DNA of 64,000 nucleotides from Dickeya dianthicola NCPPB 453 (GCF_000365305.1 NZ_CM001841.1:2122962-2186961); one strand, 5' to 3'; positions 29,547 through 40,707 are shown, numbered from the stretch's first letter. Notes: generated by a model from the letters alone, not told the origin. Numbers and translations are program-made.

Positions 29547-30308
29547 TCACTCGGCCGGGCCGGGCTTGCGGCCGGGTTGGGCATCGAAACTCATGCCGGT
29601 TTTGCGACGGCTATCCTCCCCCATTAAATACAGGTAAAGCGGCATGATGTCGGCCGGGGTTTTGAGTTTATTCGGATCTTCATCGGGAAACGCGGCGGCG
29701 CGCATCGACGTGCGGGTGCCGCCCGGATTGATGCAGTTAACCCGCAGATTGCGGTTGCGGTATTCCTCGGCCAGTACCTGCATCATGCCTTCGGTGGCGA
29801 ATTTGGATACCGAGTAGGCGCCCCAGTTGGCGCGCCCCTGACGGCCGACGCTGGAACTGGTGAAAACCAGCGACGGGCTGGCGGATTTCAGCAACAGCGG
29901 CAGCAGCGCCTGCGTCAGCATAAAGGTCGCGTTAACGTTGACCTGCATGACCTGATGCCAGACGGTGGCGGACTGTTCTTCCATCGGCGCCACGTCACCC
30001 AGCAGACCGGCATTATGCAACACGCCATCCAGTCGCGGCAGCGCCTGACCGATCTGCCCGGCGATCTGAATGAAATCATGATGGCTGGCGGTCAGCATAT
30101 CGCAGGGAATCAGGTAACTGTGGGCGCCGCATTCCTGCAAAATCTGCTGTTCCACCTCTTGCAGCTTGCTTTCTGTGCGTCCCAGCAACACCAGTCTCGC
30201 ACCGTAGCGCGCGTAGGTTAGCGCCGCCTCGCGGCCAATGCCGTCACCGGCGCCGGTAACCAGAATGATACGGTGTTGCAGCAGGTCGTGCTTGGGTTGG
30301 TAATGCAA
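29547..30308 (-). CDS. yciK: Short-chain dehydrogenase YciK
   Basis: SDR-family oxidoreductase of unknown substrate. The 253 residues show the cofactor motif VTGAGDGIGREAALTYARYG, the NAG motif LHNAGLLGD, and the catalytic Ser and Tyr-Lys in FTSSSVG and WGAYSVSKFA. The tail KTGMSFDAQPGRKPG is characteristic of YciK. It precedes btuR. Confidence 0.95.
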   Translation of the reverse strand: MHYQPKHDLLQHRIILVTGAGDGIGREAALTYARYGARLVLLGRTESKLQEVEQQILQECGAHSYLIPCDMLTASHHDFIQIAGQIGQALPRLDGVLHNAGLLGDVAPMEEQSATVWHQVMQVNVNATFMLTQALLPLLLKSASPSLVFTSSSVGRQGRANWGAYSVSKFATEGMMQVLAEEYRNRNLRVNCINPGGTRTSMRAAAFPDEDPNKLKTPADIMPLYLYLMGEDSRRKTGMSFDAQPGRKPGPAE

Positions 30309-30590
30309 AACGGTGTCCTCTGGCTGCCATCATCCGAAGAGGATGAGGTGTTTCCGAAAAAGCCATGATGGGAGTTTTATGCCTGAAACGATAGGTGTTT
30401 TCAATCAGAAGGTCCGGCTTTCTCTCAGTTTGTGCGGCAAAAAGCAGCGGAAAGTACAATTTATGTATGAAGATCATCGCCATCACGTCCGCCATACGTT
30501 AGGTTAGAAGCTCGGCGCGCCGCGCTGGAACCGTAATGGTTGTTGAAGAATCAACGTCATATATCACATTGGTCAATGAAGGCGGTATTT

Positions 30591-31637
30591 GTGGAATTAC
30601 TTTCTCAGTATGGTTTATTCCTGGCAAAAGTCGTCACCCTTGTCGTCGCCATCGGCGCACTGGTGGTGCTGACAGTCGGTATGACGCAGCGTAAGCGCCA
30701 CCGTAAAGGCGAACTGCAGGTGATTAATCTGGGCGAACAATACCGCGAAATGCGGCGGGAGATGCAGTCTGCCGCTATGAGCGATACCGTGCGCAGCCTG
30801 CTGGAGAAAAAGCAGAAGAAAGAAGAAAAGGAAACCGCCAAACAGGAGAAGAAACGCGCCAAACGGGGGGAGGAAAAATCCGCTCGGCCGTGTTTGTATG
30901 TGCTCGATTTTAACGGCAGCATGGATGCCGGTGAGGTGAGCTCGCTGCGTGAAGAGGTGTCTGCGGTGCTGGCGGTGGCCCAGCCGGAAGATGAAGTGTT
31001 GCTGCGGCTGGAAAGCCCCGGCGGCGTGGTGCATGGCTACGGGTTGGCGGCTTCTCAACTGCAGCGCTTTCGTCAGCGCGGTATCCGCCTGACGGTGGCG
31101 GTAGACAAGGTGGCGGCCAGCGGCGGCTATATGATGGCGTGCGTGGCGGATCGCATTGTGGCGGCGCCGTTCGCCATTGTCGGGTCGATTGGCGTGGTGG
31201 CGCAAATCCCCAACTTCAACCGGCTGCTGAAAAGCAAAGATATCGATGTGGAACTGCATACTGCGGGTCAGTACAAACGTACCCTGACGCTGTTCGGCGA
31301 GAATACCGAAGAGGGCCGGGAGAAGTTTCGCGAGGAATTGAATGAAACGCATCTGCTGTTCAAACAGTTTGTCAGCGAAATGCGCCCGTCGCTGGATATT
31401 GAGTCGGTTGCGACCGGCGAGCACTGGTTCGGCACGCAGGCCAGGGCGATGGGGCTGGTGGATGCTATCGGCACCAGCGACGATCTGCTGATCACGGAAA
31501 TGGAAAACCACGAAGTACTGGCGGTGCGCTATACCCGTCGCAAACGCCTGCTGGACCGCCTGACCGGCAGCACCAGCGATGCGCTGGAGCGCCTGATGCT
31601 GCGCTGGTGGCAGCGGGGCAATAACCCTCCGTTGTAA
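30591..31637 (+). CDS. sohB: Probable protease SohB (signal peptide peptidase family S49)
   Basis: Inner-membrane serine protease of the SppA family; a multicopy suppressor of htrA loss in E. coli. The 348 residues have a membrane helix (about 10-32), a charged lysine-rich linker and the S49 domain with LESPGGVVHGYGLAASQL, the catalytic Ser in VDKVAASGGYMMACVAD and the basic HTAGQYKRTLT. I chose GTG 30591, preceded by GAAGG, because it gives VELLSQYGLFLAK, the E. coli start; the frame is open further upstream. Confidence 0.94.
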   Translation: MELLSQYGLFLAKVVTLVVAIGALVVLTVGMTQRKRHRKGELQVINLGEQYREMRREMQSAAMSDTVRSLLEKKQKKEEKETAKQEKKRAKRGEEKSARPCLYVLDFNGSMDAGEVSSLREEVSAVLAVAQPEDEVLLRLESPGGVVHGYGLAASQLQRFRQRGIRLTVAVDKVAASGGYMMACVADRIVAAPFAIVGSIGVVAQIPNFNRLLKSKDIDVELHTAGQYKRTLTLFGENTEEGREKFREELNETHLLFKQFVSEMRPSLDIESVATGEHWFGTQARAMGLVDAIGTSDDLLITEMENHEVLAVRYTRRKRLLDRLTGSTSDALERLMLRWWQRGNNPPL

Positions 31638-32068
31638 GTTACCTTAACGTTCAACGCCTGCCTGTCCGCGCTGCGGCCTGTTGCACAATGTCATTCATGC
31701 ATTGCCTCCGTGCATTGCCATCCGTGCATTGTGACCGGCCGGATAGGTGGGTAACCCCGTTTCCTGGCGTTAGTTGTTTCGCCAATCCATTATTATGCTT
31801 AATGATTTTTGACGGTTTATTTTACGCAAAGAACTACTATTTATTTTAATTTATTGATTATTTTCTTTTTTTTAAAATTAATAAAAAATGGACTGTTTTT
31901 TTATCACCGCAATCAGGTGAAATGAACACAATTGTTTATGTTTATTTATTGATTCTAATTTGGGTTTCTCATAGACAATGGTTCCTTAACCGACCATCTA
32001 CGTGTCCGCAAGGGGTGTCCACAGGCCAGACGACCTTTGCTTCTTAATGACAGACGTAAGGATATGCG
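31638..32068. other. Region between sohB and the islet gene, AT-rich, no gene seen
   Basis: The first part has a short tandem repeat; from about 31790 to 31960 the DNA is very AT-rich, in contrast to neighbouring core genes. It probably contains the promoter of the gene at 32069, but no clear -35/-10 pair or HrpL box was recognised. Confidence 0.5.
31698..31738 (+). repeat. Triplicated 13-14 bp repeat after sohB
   Basis: TGCATTGCCTCCG (31698-31710), TGCATTGCCATCCG (31711-31724) and the diverged TGCATTGTGACCGG (31725-31738) lie in tandem, 60 bp after sohB. Confidence 0.65.
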
Positions 32069-32560
32069 ATGAAAATTGATTCTGGAGAATACAGCCTGTT
32101 GGTCAATCAACGCTCTCAGGCAAATAACGCCACTCGCCGCCCGGAAGAGACGTCGGCATTTGCTGCGTTGCTGGCTGCGAATATTAGCGCGTCGTCCCCG
32201 ACCAGCCAGCCGACCACGGTTTCGTCCGCGCAGGCTGAGAGCTATGATTTTACTCGAATGACGCCCACCGCGCTGCATGAATCCGTCAATCGCCTGGTTC
32301 GCAGCGGCCAACTGGATCTTGACCAAACGACGCCGCTGGTGGGCATGATGGGTGCTACCGACCTGTCTGACGCCGGCGTAACGGGAGCCGCCTCTCTGGC
32401 TTATTCAGAGCAGCCGATGAATGTGTTTAATAACTTGCAGGAAAACATGGCTGTTGCGATATCGCGCAACGATCATCAAAGCGCCGATGGTCTGCAGCGT
32501 ACGATTGATGCGTTACGCCGCTTGCAAGGGCAGAGCGTGGCATCCGACATTCGCGCGTAA
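32069..32560 (+). CDS. Hypothetical protein, 163 residues
   Basis: I do not recognise an established family. The N-terminal half (1-75) is rich in Ser, Ala and Thr and looks disordered (FAALLAANISASSPTSQPTT). The C-terminal half is predicted helical and starts YDFTRMTPTALHESVNRLVR, then SGQLDLDQTTPLVGMMG, then ISRNDHQSADGLQRTIDAL. This layout recalls small unnamed proteins of plant-associated Pseudomonas with a DFT-MT...LVGM pattern, from memory only. No signal peptide or membrane segment. The Ser-rich start is also seen in type III or flagellar-type export substrates, but nothing here proves export. Ribosome site AAGGA precedes ATG 32069. It lies in an AT-flanked islet between sohB and yciN. 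Confidence 0.8.
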   Translation: MKIDSGEYSLLVNQRSQANNATRRPEETSAFAALLAANISASSPTSQPTTVSSAQAESYDFTRMTPTALHESVNRLVRSGQLDLDQTTPLVGMMGATDLSDAGVTGAASLAYSEQPMNVFNNLQENMAVAISRNDHQSADGLQRTIDALRRLQGQSVASDIRA

Positions 32561-32656
32561 GCGCACCGATCGATTCCGTGATTAAGCGTGCTGCGGTTAT
32601 ATCGCTGTCTGTGCAAGTTTCTATTTTTAAGCTGAGATGTGTGATTGTGTTAGATA

Positions 32657-32679
32657 GAACGGCCCGAATGGGGCCGTTC
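32657..32679. terminator. Hairpin between the two convergent islet genes
   Basis: Perfect 9-bp stem GAACGGCCC / GGGCCGTTC with loop GAATG, between the convergent genes at 32069 and 33283. No strong T-run; likely a shared terminator. Confidence 0.6.
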
Positions 32680-32689
32680 AGATAGCGTG

Positions 32690-33283
32690 TTAGTTAATAT
32701 AGGTCTGAGTGAACAAGGTATTTCTTGGCGCGTTGGTAGAGGTATCCTGGAATTTGAACTGACCGTTATCAGTCCCGTCCAGATTATAATAATACATCCA
32801 ACCAACAACGGTATATCCGGCCGGACAAGGGAAGGTATATTGATTTCCTACAATACAAATGCCGTCAGTTTGATAATTGGCTGAGCGGGGCAAGGTGCCG
32901 CCATTCATCCAGGCAACCGGGTTGCTGCCGTAACCAATTTCCTGCACCGCGACTCTGAGCTGGGCGCCGCCGTGGTCGCAGGTGGTTGAGAGCTGACCAA
33001 CGGACGTCATGTATTCCCAGCCGCAGTTTGATGAACCAACCGCATACACAGTAACCCGGGACAACGCCGGAGCAGGGGCCCGCAAGGCGCCGGAGGTGGA
33101 GGCGCGGGACGTGTCTCTGGCCGCAGACAACGGGCTGTTGCTTTCCAGTGAAGCAAACGCCGTCAGACCTAATTCGATCGGCGGGCCTGCTTCATCGGTA
33201 TTATTGATGGTTTGCGAATAGCCTGCATGGCTGAAAATTGCCGCGAGTGACAATAGCAAAGGCAATCCAAATTGCTTTTTCAT
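32690..33283 (-). CDS. Secreted cysteine-containing protein, possibly YolA/DUF4879-like
   Basis: A 197-residue protein with a clear signal peptide (MKKQFGLPLLLSLAAIFSHA, about 23 residues), then a low-complexity Ser/Ala/Pro stretch (about 30-75) and a compact C-terminal domain. That domain has four cysteines in VGSSNCGWEYM, STTCDHGGAQL, DGICIVGN and TFPCPAGYTVVGWMYYYN, enough for two disulphides, and ends in TQTYIN. The pattern resembles the YolA (DUF4879) family as I remember it, which is of unknown function; I give this as a suggestion. Its export route beyond the Sec signal is not known. Strongly AT-rich DNA lies upstream, a sign of possible transfer. Confidence 0.82.
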   Translation of the reverse strand: MKKQFGLPLLLSLAAIFSHAGYSQTINNTDEAGPPIELGLTAFASLESNSPLSAARDTSRASTSGALRAPAPALSRVTVYAVGSSNCGWEYMTSVGQLSTTCDHGGAQLRVAVQEIGYGSNPVAWMNGGTLPRSANYQTDGICIVGNQYTFPCPAGYTVVGWMYYYNLDGTDNGQFKFQDTSTNAPRNTLFTQTYIN

Positions 33284-33569
33284 AACACTCTCCGTAAGTG
33301 ATTTTTAATTAATGCCTGTGTGGCATCGTTGGCGAGTATAAATAACGATGTTTAATTTGTAAATAAATTGAAATATTTGTTTTTAATTGTTTTAACTTTA
33401 TGTTGTGAAATTAATTTATTTGAAATGATATTTTTTAAAATTAAATTTGATATATTTTTTTGAAAATAATTTCGTTATTTATTAAAAATAATATTGCGTC
33501 TGTGCTGGCGGCATTTTCCATTCACACATCATGCGGGTTGCCGATATAAGCCTAATATTTGAGTGGGTA
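33284..33569. other. AT-rich region upstream of the secreted protein, no gene seen
   Basis: About 200 bp (33300-33500) with very high A+T. It must include the promoter of the gene ending at 33283. No coding sequence seen. Confidence 0.5.
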
Positions 33570-33839
33570 TATACCCTAAATAATTCGAGTTGCAGGACAA
33601 CACGCTGGCGTGTTGAACAACGCAATGCGTTGGCCCTTTAGGGCAAGGCTCATTAGAGCCTTGTAACGCGGCGACGCAGAGAATCCCCGAGAGCTTACTC
33701 AAGTAAGTGACTGGGGTGAGCGACAAATCTGCCGGGAGCAGATTTGAACGCAGCTCGCTGCGGCCCCGAAGGGGCGAGGCCCAGGGATGGGCCGAGTAAT
33801 AAAGCCAACGCACCTGCAACGTGAAGTATGACGGGTATA
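33570..33839. repeat. Expanded ERIC element built of nested hairpins
   Basis: Ends TATACCC (33570-33576) and GGGTATA (33833-33839) and the ERIC core AGTAAGTGACTGGGGTGAGC (within 33701-33722, identical to the classic ERIC2 primer sequence) identify the repeat, but it is 270 bp rather than ~127. Added segments are perfect small hairpins: 33598-33615, 33618-33632, 33633-33644, 33644-33663 on the left; 33724-33746, 33750-33761, 33763-33775 and 33778-33793 on the right. It lies between the islet and yciN. Confidence 0.92.
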
Positions 33840-33989
33840 GAATAGAAGCATGTGTGGCGGTAGGGTGCTCAACAAAGCAGAATGATCGGAGCGCACAATA
33901 ACGGCATCACGCGGTGGTCCCTGCTCTGTATCGGAGGACACGCCGGGAACGATCTGCATCAGCAGGTATCGCCCGGCGTGATTCGGGTG

Positions 33990-34259
33990 TTAATCGATTA
34001 ACCGGTATTTTTCCGACAAAACCTGCGCCAGATATTTGAACATATTGAACACCGCCGTGGTCTTGTGCGTCGGCAATCCGTCACCGTCGAGGAAGTATTC
34101 GCCACGGAATACCAGCACGCCACTCTTTTGTTCTACCGCATTGGCCACCATGCCGTGCAGATAGTCTTCGTGGTTTTTAATCAGTGTATTGGCTTCCAGC
34201 AACAAGGCTTCACGACCAATTGGTGTTTTTTCTTCATTTATGTGTGTAAAAACAGACAT
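33990..34259 (-). CDS. yciN: YciN family protein (DUF2498)
   Basis: Small cytoplasmic protein of unknown function. The 89 residues resemble E. coli YciN over most of the length ([57 protein letters not shown]). ATG 34259 follows GGAGAG. It is divergent from topA as in E. coli. Confidence 0.93.
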   Translation of the reverse strand: MSVFTHINEEKTPIGREALLLEANTLIKNHEDYLHGMVANAVEQKSGVLVFRGEYFLDGDGLPTHKTTAVFNMFKYLAQVLSEKYRLID

Positions 34260-34715
34260 GGGATTTCTCTCCTGCAAATAACCCTTGTTTTGCTGGTGCT
34301 TGTTTTGCTGACGCCATTGTACCGCCTGAACGGAATTTATCGCAAACTGACTGATTTTTAGTCGCCTGTCTGCCGATAAATACGAGAGTAACGATTGGCG
34401 AAAACGGGTTTTACATGCTAATTAGGTTGCGTGGTGCTATTTATCAGGTAGAGTGTGGGATTTTGCATCGTCAAGCGGAATAATTGCTTTGCGCCGGGAC
34501 GGAACCGGTTACCGCGAAGGGCAGTGCAGTAAAAAAATAATCCTGAATGATCATAGGGTTGCGACGCAGTAAATGCGTGCGGCGCGCCGTCGACGCACCA
34601 ACAGAACGATTTTCCCGCAACCATGATGGTTCAGGCTACGCCGGCTGGAAAGCCAGAGCGAATAACTGAGAAAATTTCTTCTTTTTTCAAAGAATTCAGT
34701 AGGTAACAATATATT
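34260..34715. other. yciN-topA intergenic region, topA promoter region
   Basis: 456 bp between divergent genes. A possible promoter is TTGCGT (34427-34432), 16 bp, TAGAGT (34449-34454). In E. coli topA has several promoters, including a heat-shock one; I could not assign others. No gene seen. Confidence 0.4.
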
Positions 34716-37319
34716 ATGGGTAAAGCTCTCGTTATCGTCGAGTCCCCGGCAAAAGCCAAAACGATTAATAAGTACCTTGGCAATGATTTCGTGGTGAAAT
34801 CCAGCGTGGGGCATGTACGCGACTTGCCGACCAGCGGCTCCGGTTCGGCGAGCAAGAAAAGCGCTGAGGCCAACGGGGAGAAAGCCAAAAAAGCGGTCAA
34901 GAAAGATGAAAAAACCGCGTTGGTCAACCGTATGGGGGTGGATCCCTATCGCGGCTGGCAGGCCCACTATGAGATCCTGCCCGGCAAGGAAAAAGTGGTA
35001 TCGGAACTGAAAGCGCTGGCGCAGAACGCTGATCACGTCTATCTCGCAACCGACCTTGACCGCGAAGGGGAAGCCATTGCCTGGCACCTGCGGGAAATCA
35101 TCGGCGGCGACGACAAGCGGTTCAGCCGCGTGGTGTTCAACGAGATCACCAAAAACGCCATTCGTCAGGCGTTCGAGAATCCGGGCGAACTGAATATCAA
35201 CCGTGTCAACGCCCAGCAGGCGCGCCGTTTTATGGACCGCGTGGTGGGTTACATGGTGTCGCCGCTGTTGTGGAAAAAAATTGCCCGCGGGCTGTCCGCC
35301 GGGCGCGTACAGTCGGTAGCGGTACGTCTGGTGGTGGAACGCGAGCGCGAAATCAAAGCGTTTGTACCGGAAGAATACTGGGAATTGCACGCCGATCTGT
35401 TGGCGAACCCGGAAATCGCGCTGCAGATGCAGGTGACGCACCACAACGGCAAACCGTTCCGGCCAGTGAATCAGGCCCAGACGCAGGCGGCGGTCAGCCT
35501 GCTGGAAAAAGCCCGCTATGTGGTTGCTGAACGGGAAGACAAACCGACCAGCAGCAAGCCGGGCGCGCCGTTCATTACCTCTACTCTGCAGCAGGCCGCC
35601 AGCACCCGCCTGGGCTTTGGTGTGAAAAAGACCATGATGATGGCGCAGCGGTTGTATGAAGCGGGTCATATCACTTACATGCGTACCGACTCCACCAACC
35701 TGAGTCAGGATGCGCTGACGATGGCGCGCGATTATATCCATGATGAATTCGGCAAACGCTATCTGCCGGAAGCGCCCAATCTTTACACCAGCAAGGAAAA
35801 CTCGCAGGAAGCGCACGAAGCTATTCGTCCTTCCGACGTCAAGGTGCAGGCCGACCAACTCAAAGACATGGAAGCGGATGCGCAGAAGCTGTATCAGCTG
35901 ATCTGGCGGCAGTTTGTGGCCTGTCAGATGATGCCGGCTCAATATGATTCCACCACGCTGGTGGTCAGTGCCGGCGACTATCAGCTGCGTGCCAAAGGGC
36001 GCACCCTGCGTTTCGACGGCTGGACCAAGGTGATGCCGGCGCTGCGCAAGGGTGACGAAGACCGCACGTTGCCGGCCATCGACGTGGGGCAATCTCTGTC
36101 GCTGGAAAAACTGTCGCCAAGCCAGCACTTTACCAAACCGCCGGCGCGTTACAGCGAAGCATCGTTGGTCAAGGAGCTGGAAAAGCGTGGTATCGGTCGT
36201 CCTTCCACGTACGCCGCTATCATTTCCACCATTCAGGATCGTGGTTATGTGCGGGTGGAAAACCGCCGTTTCTATGCGGAGAAGATGGGGGAGATCGTTA
36301 CCGATCGGTTGGAGGATAACTTCCGCGAGCTGATGAACTACGATTTTACCGCCCGTATGGAAAACAGACTCGATCTGGTGGCGAACAGCCAGGCCGAGTG
36401 GAAAGGGGTGCTGGATGAATTCTTTGCCGAATTCAGCAAGCAGTTGGAAACCGCCGAGCTGGAGCCGAATGACGGTGGCATGAAGCCGAACCAGATGGTG
36501 CTGACCAGCATTGATTGCCCGACCTGCGGTCGTAAAATGGGGATCCGTACCGCCAGCACCGGAGTGTTCCTCGGCTGTTCCGGTTACGCGCTGTCGCCCA
36601 AAGAGCGCTGCAAAACCACCATCAACCTGATTCCGGAAGCGGAAGTGTTGAATGTGTTGGAAGGCGATGAGGCGGAAACCAATGCGCTGCGCGCCCGTCG
36701 CCGCTGCTCGAAATGCGGCACGGCGATGGACAGTTACCTGATCGACAATCAGCGCAAGCTGCACGTGTGCGGTAACAACCCGTCCTGCGATGGCTATGAG
36801 ATAGAACAAGGCGAGTTCCGCCTCAAGGGCTATGACGGCCCGGTGGTGGAGTGCGAGAAGTGCAGTTCGGAAATGCACCTGAAGATGGGGCGTTTCGGCA
36901 AATACATGGCCTGTACCAACGAAAGCTGCGGCAATACCCGCAAAATTCTGCGTAACGGGGAAGTGGCGCCGCCGAAGGAAGACCCGGTGCCGTTGCCGGA
37001 GCTGTTGTGCGAGAAATCCGACGCGTATTTTGTGCTGCGCGATGGCGCCGCCGGCGTATTCCTGGCGGCCAATACCTTCCCGAAATCGCGGGAAACCCGT
37101 GCGCCGTTGGTGGCAGAGTTGGTGCGTTTTTGCGATCGCTTGCCGGAAAAATTGCGGTATTTGGCCGAAGCGCCGGTAACCGACGCGGAAGGCAACAAAA
37201 CGCTGGTGCGGTTTAGCCGCAAAACCAAACAGCAGTATGTTTCCTCTGAAAAAGAGGGCAAAGCTACCGGGTGGTCGGCATTTTATGTGGACGGTAAGTG
37301 GGTGGAAAGCAGCCGCTAA
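34716..37319 (+). CDS. topA: DNA topoisomerase I
   Basis: Type IA topoisomerase that relaxes negative supercoils. The 867 residues begin with the Toprim domain ([20 protein letters not shown], acidic motif [15 protein letters not shown]), followed by the core with active-site Tyr321 in [14 protein letters not shown], then C-terminal zinc-ribbon repeats ([28 protein letters not shown]) that bind single-stranded DNA and RNA polymerase. Length is close to the E. coli protein (865). Confidence 0.98.
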   Translation: MGKALVIVESPAKAKTINKYLGNDFVVKSSVGHVRDLPTSGSGSASKKSAEANGEKAKKAVKKDEKTALVNRMGVDPYRGWQAHYEILPGKEKVVSELKALAQNADHVYLATDLDREGEAIAWHLREIIGGDDKRFSRVVFNEITKNAIRQAFENPGELNINRVNAQQARRFMDRVVGYMVSPLLWKKIARGLSAGRVQSVAVRLVVEREREIKAFVPEEYWELHADLLANPEIALQMQVTHHNGKPFRPVNQAQTQAAVSLLEKARYVVAEREDKPTSSKPGAPFITSTLQQAASTRLGFGVKKTMMMAQRLYEAGHITYMRTDSTNLSQDALTMARDYIHDEFGKRYLPEAPNLYTSKENSQEAHEAIRPSDVKVQADQLKDMEADAQKLYQLIWRQFVACQMMPAQYDSTTLVVSAGDYQLRAKGRTLRFDGWTKVMPALRKGDEDRTLPAIDVGQSLSLEKLSPSQHFTKPPARYSEASLVKELEKRGIGRPSTYAAIISTIQDRGYVRVENRRFYAEKMGEIVTDRLEDNFRELMNYDFTARMENRLDLVANSQAEWKGVLDEFFAEFSKQLETAELEPNDGGMKPNQMVLTSIDCPTCGRKMGIRTASTGVFLGCSGYALSPKERCKTTINLIPEAEVLNVLEGDEAETNALRARRRCSKCGTAMDSYLIDNQRKLHVCGNNPSCDGYEIEQGEFRLKGYDGPVVECEKCSSEMHLKMGRFGKYMACTNESCGNTRKILRNGEVAPPKEDPVPLPELLCEKSDAYFVLRDGAAGVFLAANTFPKSRETRAPLVAELVRFCDRLPEKLRYLAEAPVTDAEGNKTLVRFSRKTKQQYVSSEKEGKATGWSAFYVDGKWVESSR

Positions 37320-38631
<1,312 letters not shown>

Positions 38632-38661
38632 TGCGTTTGTTTCACTCCGCGGCATGATGCC

Positions 38662-38689
38662 ACAAGGGCAGGTGAGAACCTGCCCTTGT
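38662..38689. terminator. Hairpin between convergent cysB and nth
   Basis: Perfect 12-bp stem ACAAGGGCAGGT / ACCTGCCCTTGT with loop GAGA. T-runs are poor, yet its position fits a bidirectional terminator. Confidence 0.72.
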
Positions 38690-38727
38690 CATTGATGAAT
38701 AACATTACCTAATAAAACAGACATCGG

Positions 38728-39363
38728 TCAGATATCGACCTTTTCCTTATATTCGCACAAGTCTTCTATCAGGCAGCTGCCGCAACGCGGTTTCCGGGCG
38801 ACGCAGGTATAGCGGCCGTGCAGGATCAACCAGTGGTGGCAATCGACCTTGAATTCCGCCGGGACGTATTTCAGCAATTTTTCTTCCACCTGCTCGACGG
38901 TTTTGCCCGGTGCAAAGTGGGTACGATTGCAGACGCGAAAGATGTGGGTGTCCACCGCGATGGTGGGCCAGCCAAAGGCGGTGTTCAGCACCACGTTGGC
39001 GGTTTTACGCCCGACGCCGGGCAGAGCTTCCAGCGCAGCACGATCTTCTGGCACCTGGCCCTGATGCTTATCCAGCAGCATGCGGCAGGTTTTGATGATG
39101 TTTTCAGCCTTGCTGTTGAACAACCCGATGGTCTTGATATATGCCTTCACGCCGTCCACGCCTAAATCCAGCATCGCCTGCGGCGTATTCGCCACCGGAT
39201 AGAGCTTTTCCGTCGCTTTGTTAACGCTGACGTCGGTGGCCTGCGCGGACAGCAGCACTGAAATGAGCAGTTCAAACGGCGAGCTGAATTTCAGTTCGGT
39301 GGTCGGATGCGGGTTGCTTTCCCGCAGGCGGCTAAGAATGGCAATCCGTTTCTCTTTGTTCAT
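38728..39363 (-). CDS. nth: Endonuclease III
   Basis: DNA glycosylase and AP lyase that removes oxidised pyrimidines. In 211 residues: helix-hairpin-helix LPGVGRKTANVVLN with the catalytic Lys, catalytic Asp in IAVDTHIFRVCNR, and the C-terminal 4Fe-4S cysteines (CVARKPRCGSCLIEDLC). It begins one base after rsxE ends, last in the rsx operon. Confidence 0.98.
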   Translation of the reverse strand: MNKEKRIAILSRLRESNPHPTTELKFSSPFELLISVLLSAQATDVSVNKATEKLYPVANTPQAMLDLGVDGVKAYIKTIGLFNSKAENIIKTCRMLLDKHQGQVPEDRAALEALPGVGRKTANVVLNTAFGWPTIAVDTHIFRVCNRTHFAPGKTVEQVEEKLLKYVPAEFKVDCHHWLILHGRYTCVARKPRCGSCLIEDLCEYKEKVDI

Positions 39364-39364
39364 A

Positions 39365-40069
39365 TCATTCCGTCAGCGTAGATGAGCCAGTAGATGAACC
39401 AAGGGGCGACAGCCGCACGGTACGGGCATGGCGCCGTTTGCGTTTTTCGTCGATGAGGTATTTGGCTGCCAGCATCATCCCCAGCCCGATAAAGGCGCCG
39501 GGCGGCAGAATCATCAGCAGGAACGGCGAGTCCATATGCACGACCTCGACCCGTAACACCCGCGCCCAACTGCCGAGCAGCAGGTCGGCGCCGTCAAACA
39601 GCGTGCCATTGCCGAGGATCTCTCTTATCGCGCCCAGCACAAATAGCGCACTGGTGGCGCCCAGCCCCATGAACAGGCCGTCCAACGCCGACAGCATTAC
39701 CGTATTTTTCGACGCGAAGGCTTCCGCGCGCCCAATCACAATACAGTTGGTGACGATCAGCGGGATAAAAATCCCCAGCGACTGATACAGACCGTAGGCG
39801 TAAGCGTTGATCAGCATCTGCACGATGGTGACCACCGAGGCAATCAGCAAGACGTAAATCGGAATGCGGATTTCGTCCGGCACCCAGCGGCGCAGCGCGG
39901 AAACGGCAATGTTGGTGCATATCAGCACCAGCGTGGTGGCGAGCCCTAGCCCAAGCGCATTGGTGGCGGTGGACGACACCGCCAGCAGCGGGCACAGCCC
40001 CAGCAGTTGCACCAGCGCCGAGTTGTTTTTCCACAATCCTTGCAGGGCCAGTTCGTTGGTCTGGTTCAT
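39365..40069 (-). CDS. rsxE: Electron transport complex subunit RsxE
   Basis: Membrane subunit of the Rsx (Rnf-like) complex, which uses NADH to keep SoxR reduced in enterobacteria. The 234 residues form about six helices, with [20 protein letters not shown] at the start and [20 protein letters not shown], a motif shared with RsxA. It overlaps rsxG by 4 bp. Confidence 0.96.
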   Translation of the reverse strand: MNQTNELALQGLWKNNSALVQLLGLCPLLAVSSTATNALGLGLATTLVLICTNIAVSALRRWVPDEIRIPIYVLLIASVVTIVQMLINAYAYGLYQSLGIFIPLIVTNCIVIGRAEAFASKNTVMLSALDGLFMGLGATSALFVLGAIREILGNGTLFDGADLLLGSWARVLRVEVVHMDSPFLLMILPPGAFIGLGMMLAAKYLIDEKRKRRHARTVRLSPLGSSTGSSTLTE

Positions 40070-40698
40070 GGTTTATCTCCACATGGCGTCAGGGTGGACA
40101 GCCGCGGCGGCAAGGTTTGTAAAAACAGCGCGCCGCGTTTCACCGCATTGACGACCGCGCGCGGGGTGATGGTGGCGCCGGTAAACTGATCAAACTGGCC
40201 GCCGTCTTTTTTCACCGCCCAGCGGCTGTCCTGCAAACCGGTAACGGCCTGGCCGGTAAAACGCGTTATCCAGTCGGAAATGCGGAGATCGATCTTGTCG
40301 CCCAGCCCCGGCGTTTCATGATGTTCGGTGACCCGCGTGCCCAGCACGGTACCATGAAAGTCTGCGCCAATCAGCAGATGGATAGCACCGGAATAACCGT
40401 CAGGCGCGGTGCTTTCCAACGCAGCGGCGACCGGCGCGCCGTCGCGGCGGGCGATGTACACACGATGCGGCGAGGCGGAGCCCAACGCAGGGTCGCTTAC
40501 CAGATAGCACTCGCCGAGCAGATCGTTGTTATAGCGATCGGCTGGGAGCACCTGGTTCAGCAGCGCGCGTTGCTGCGTGATAACCTGCTGCGAAATGGTT
40601 TTTTCGGTCAGGGCGTTGACCAGTGCGGTCAACCCGGTGGTAAAGGCGGCAAACAGCGCCAGCGTGGTGGCGTGGCGGCGCATGGTGGTCAGCAGCAT
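40066..40698 (-). CDS. rsxG: Electron transport complex subunit RsxG
   Basis: Periplasm-facing flavoprotein of the Rsx complex. The 210 residues have one N-terminal membrane helix (about 8-30) and the FMN-attachment motif [15 protein letters not shown], whose Thr carries covalently bound FMN in the family. [19 protein letters not shown] is also conserved. Confidence 0.96.
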   Translation of the reverse strand: MLLTTMRRHATTLALFAAFTTGLTALVNALTEKTISQQVITQQRALLNQVLPADRYNNDLLGECYLVSDPALGSASPHRVYIARRDGAPVAAALESTAPDGYSGAIHLLIGADFHGTVLGTRVTEHHETPGLGDKIDLRISDWITRFTGQAVTGLQDSRWAVKKDGGQFDQFTGATITPRAVVNAVKRGALFLQTLPPRLSTLTPCGDKP

Positions 40699-40707
40699 AA
40701 TCCGTCC

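Noticed and set aside
32069-33283. The two islet genes as a toxin-antitoxin or effector-immunity pair
   Set aside because: They are convergent with separate promoters and neither shows a toxin, antitoxin or immunity feature.
34551-36878. A 775-codon open frame antisense to topA
   Set aside because: It lies opposite an unmistakable topoisomerase I gene; the His/Phe/Arg-rich translation is the usual by-product of codon bias in GC-rich genes, without any recognisable domain.
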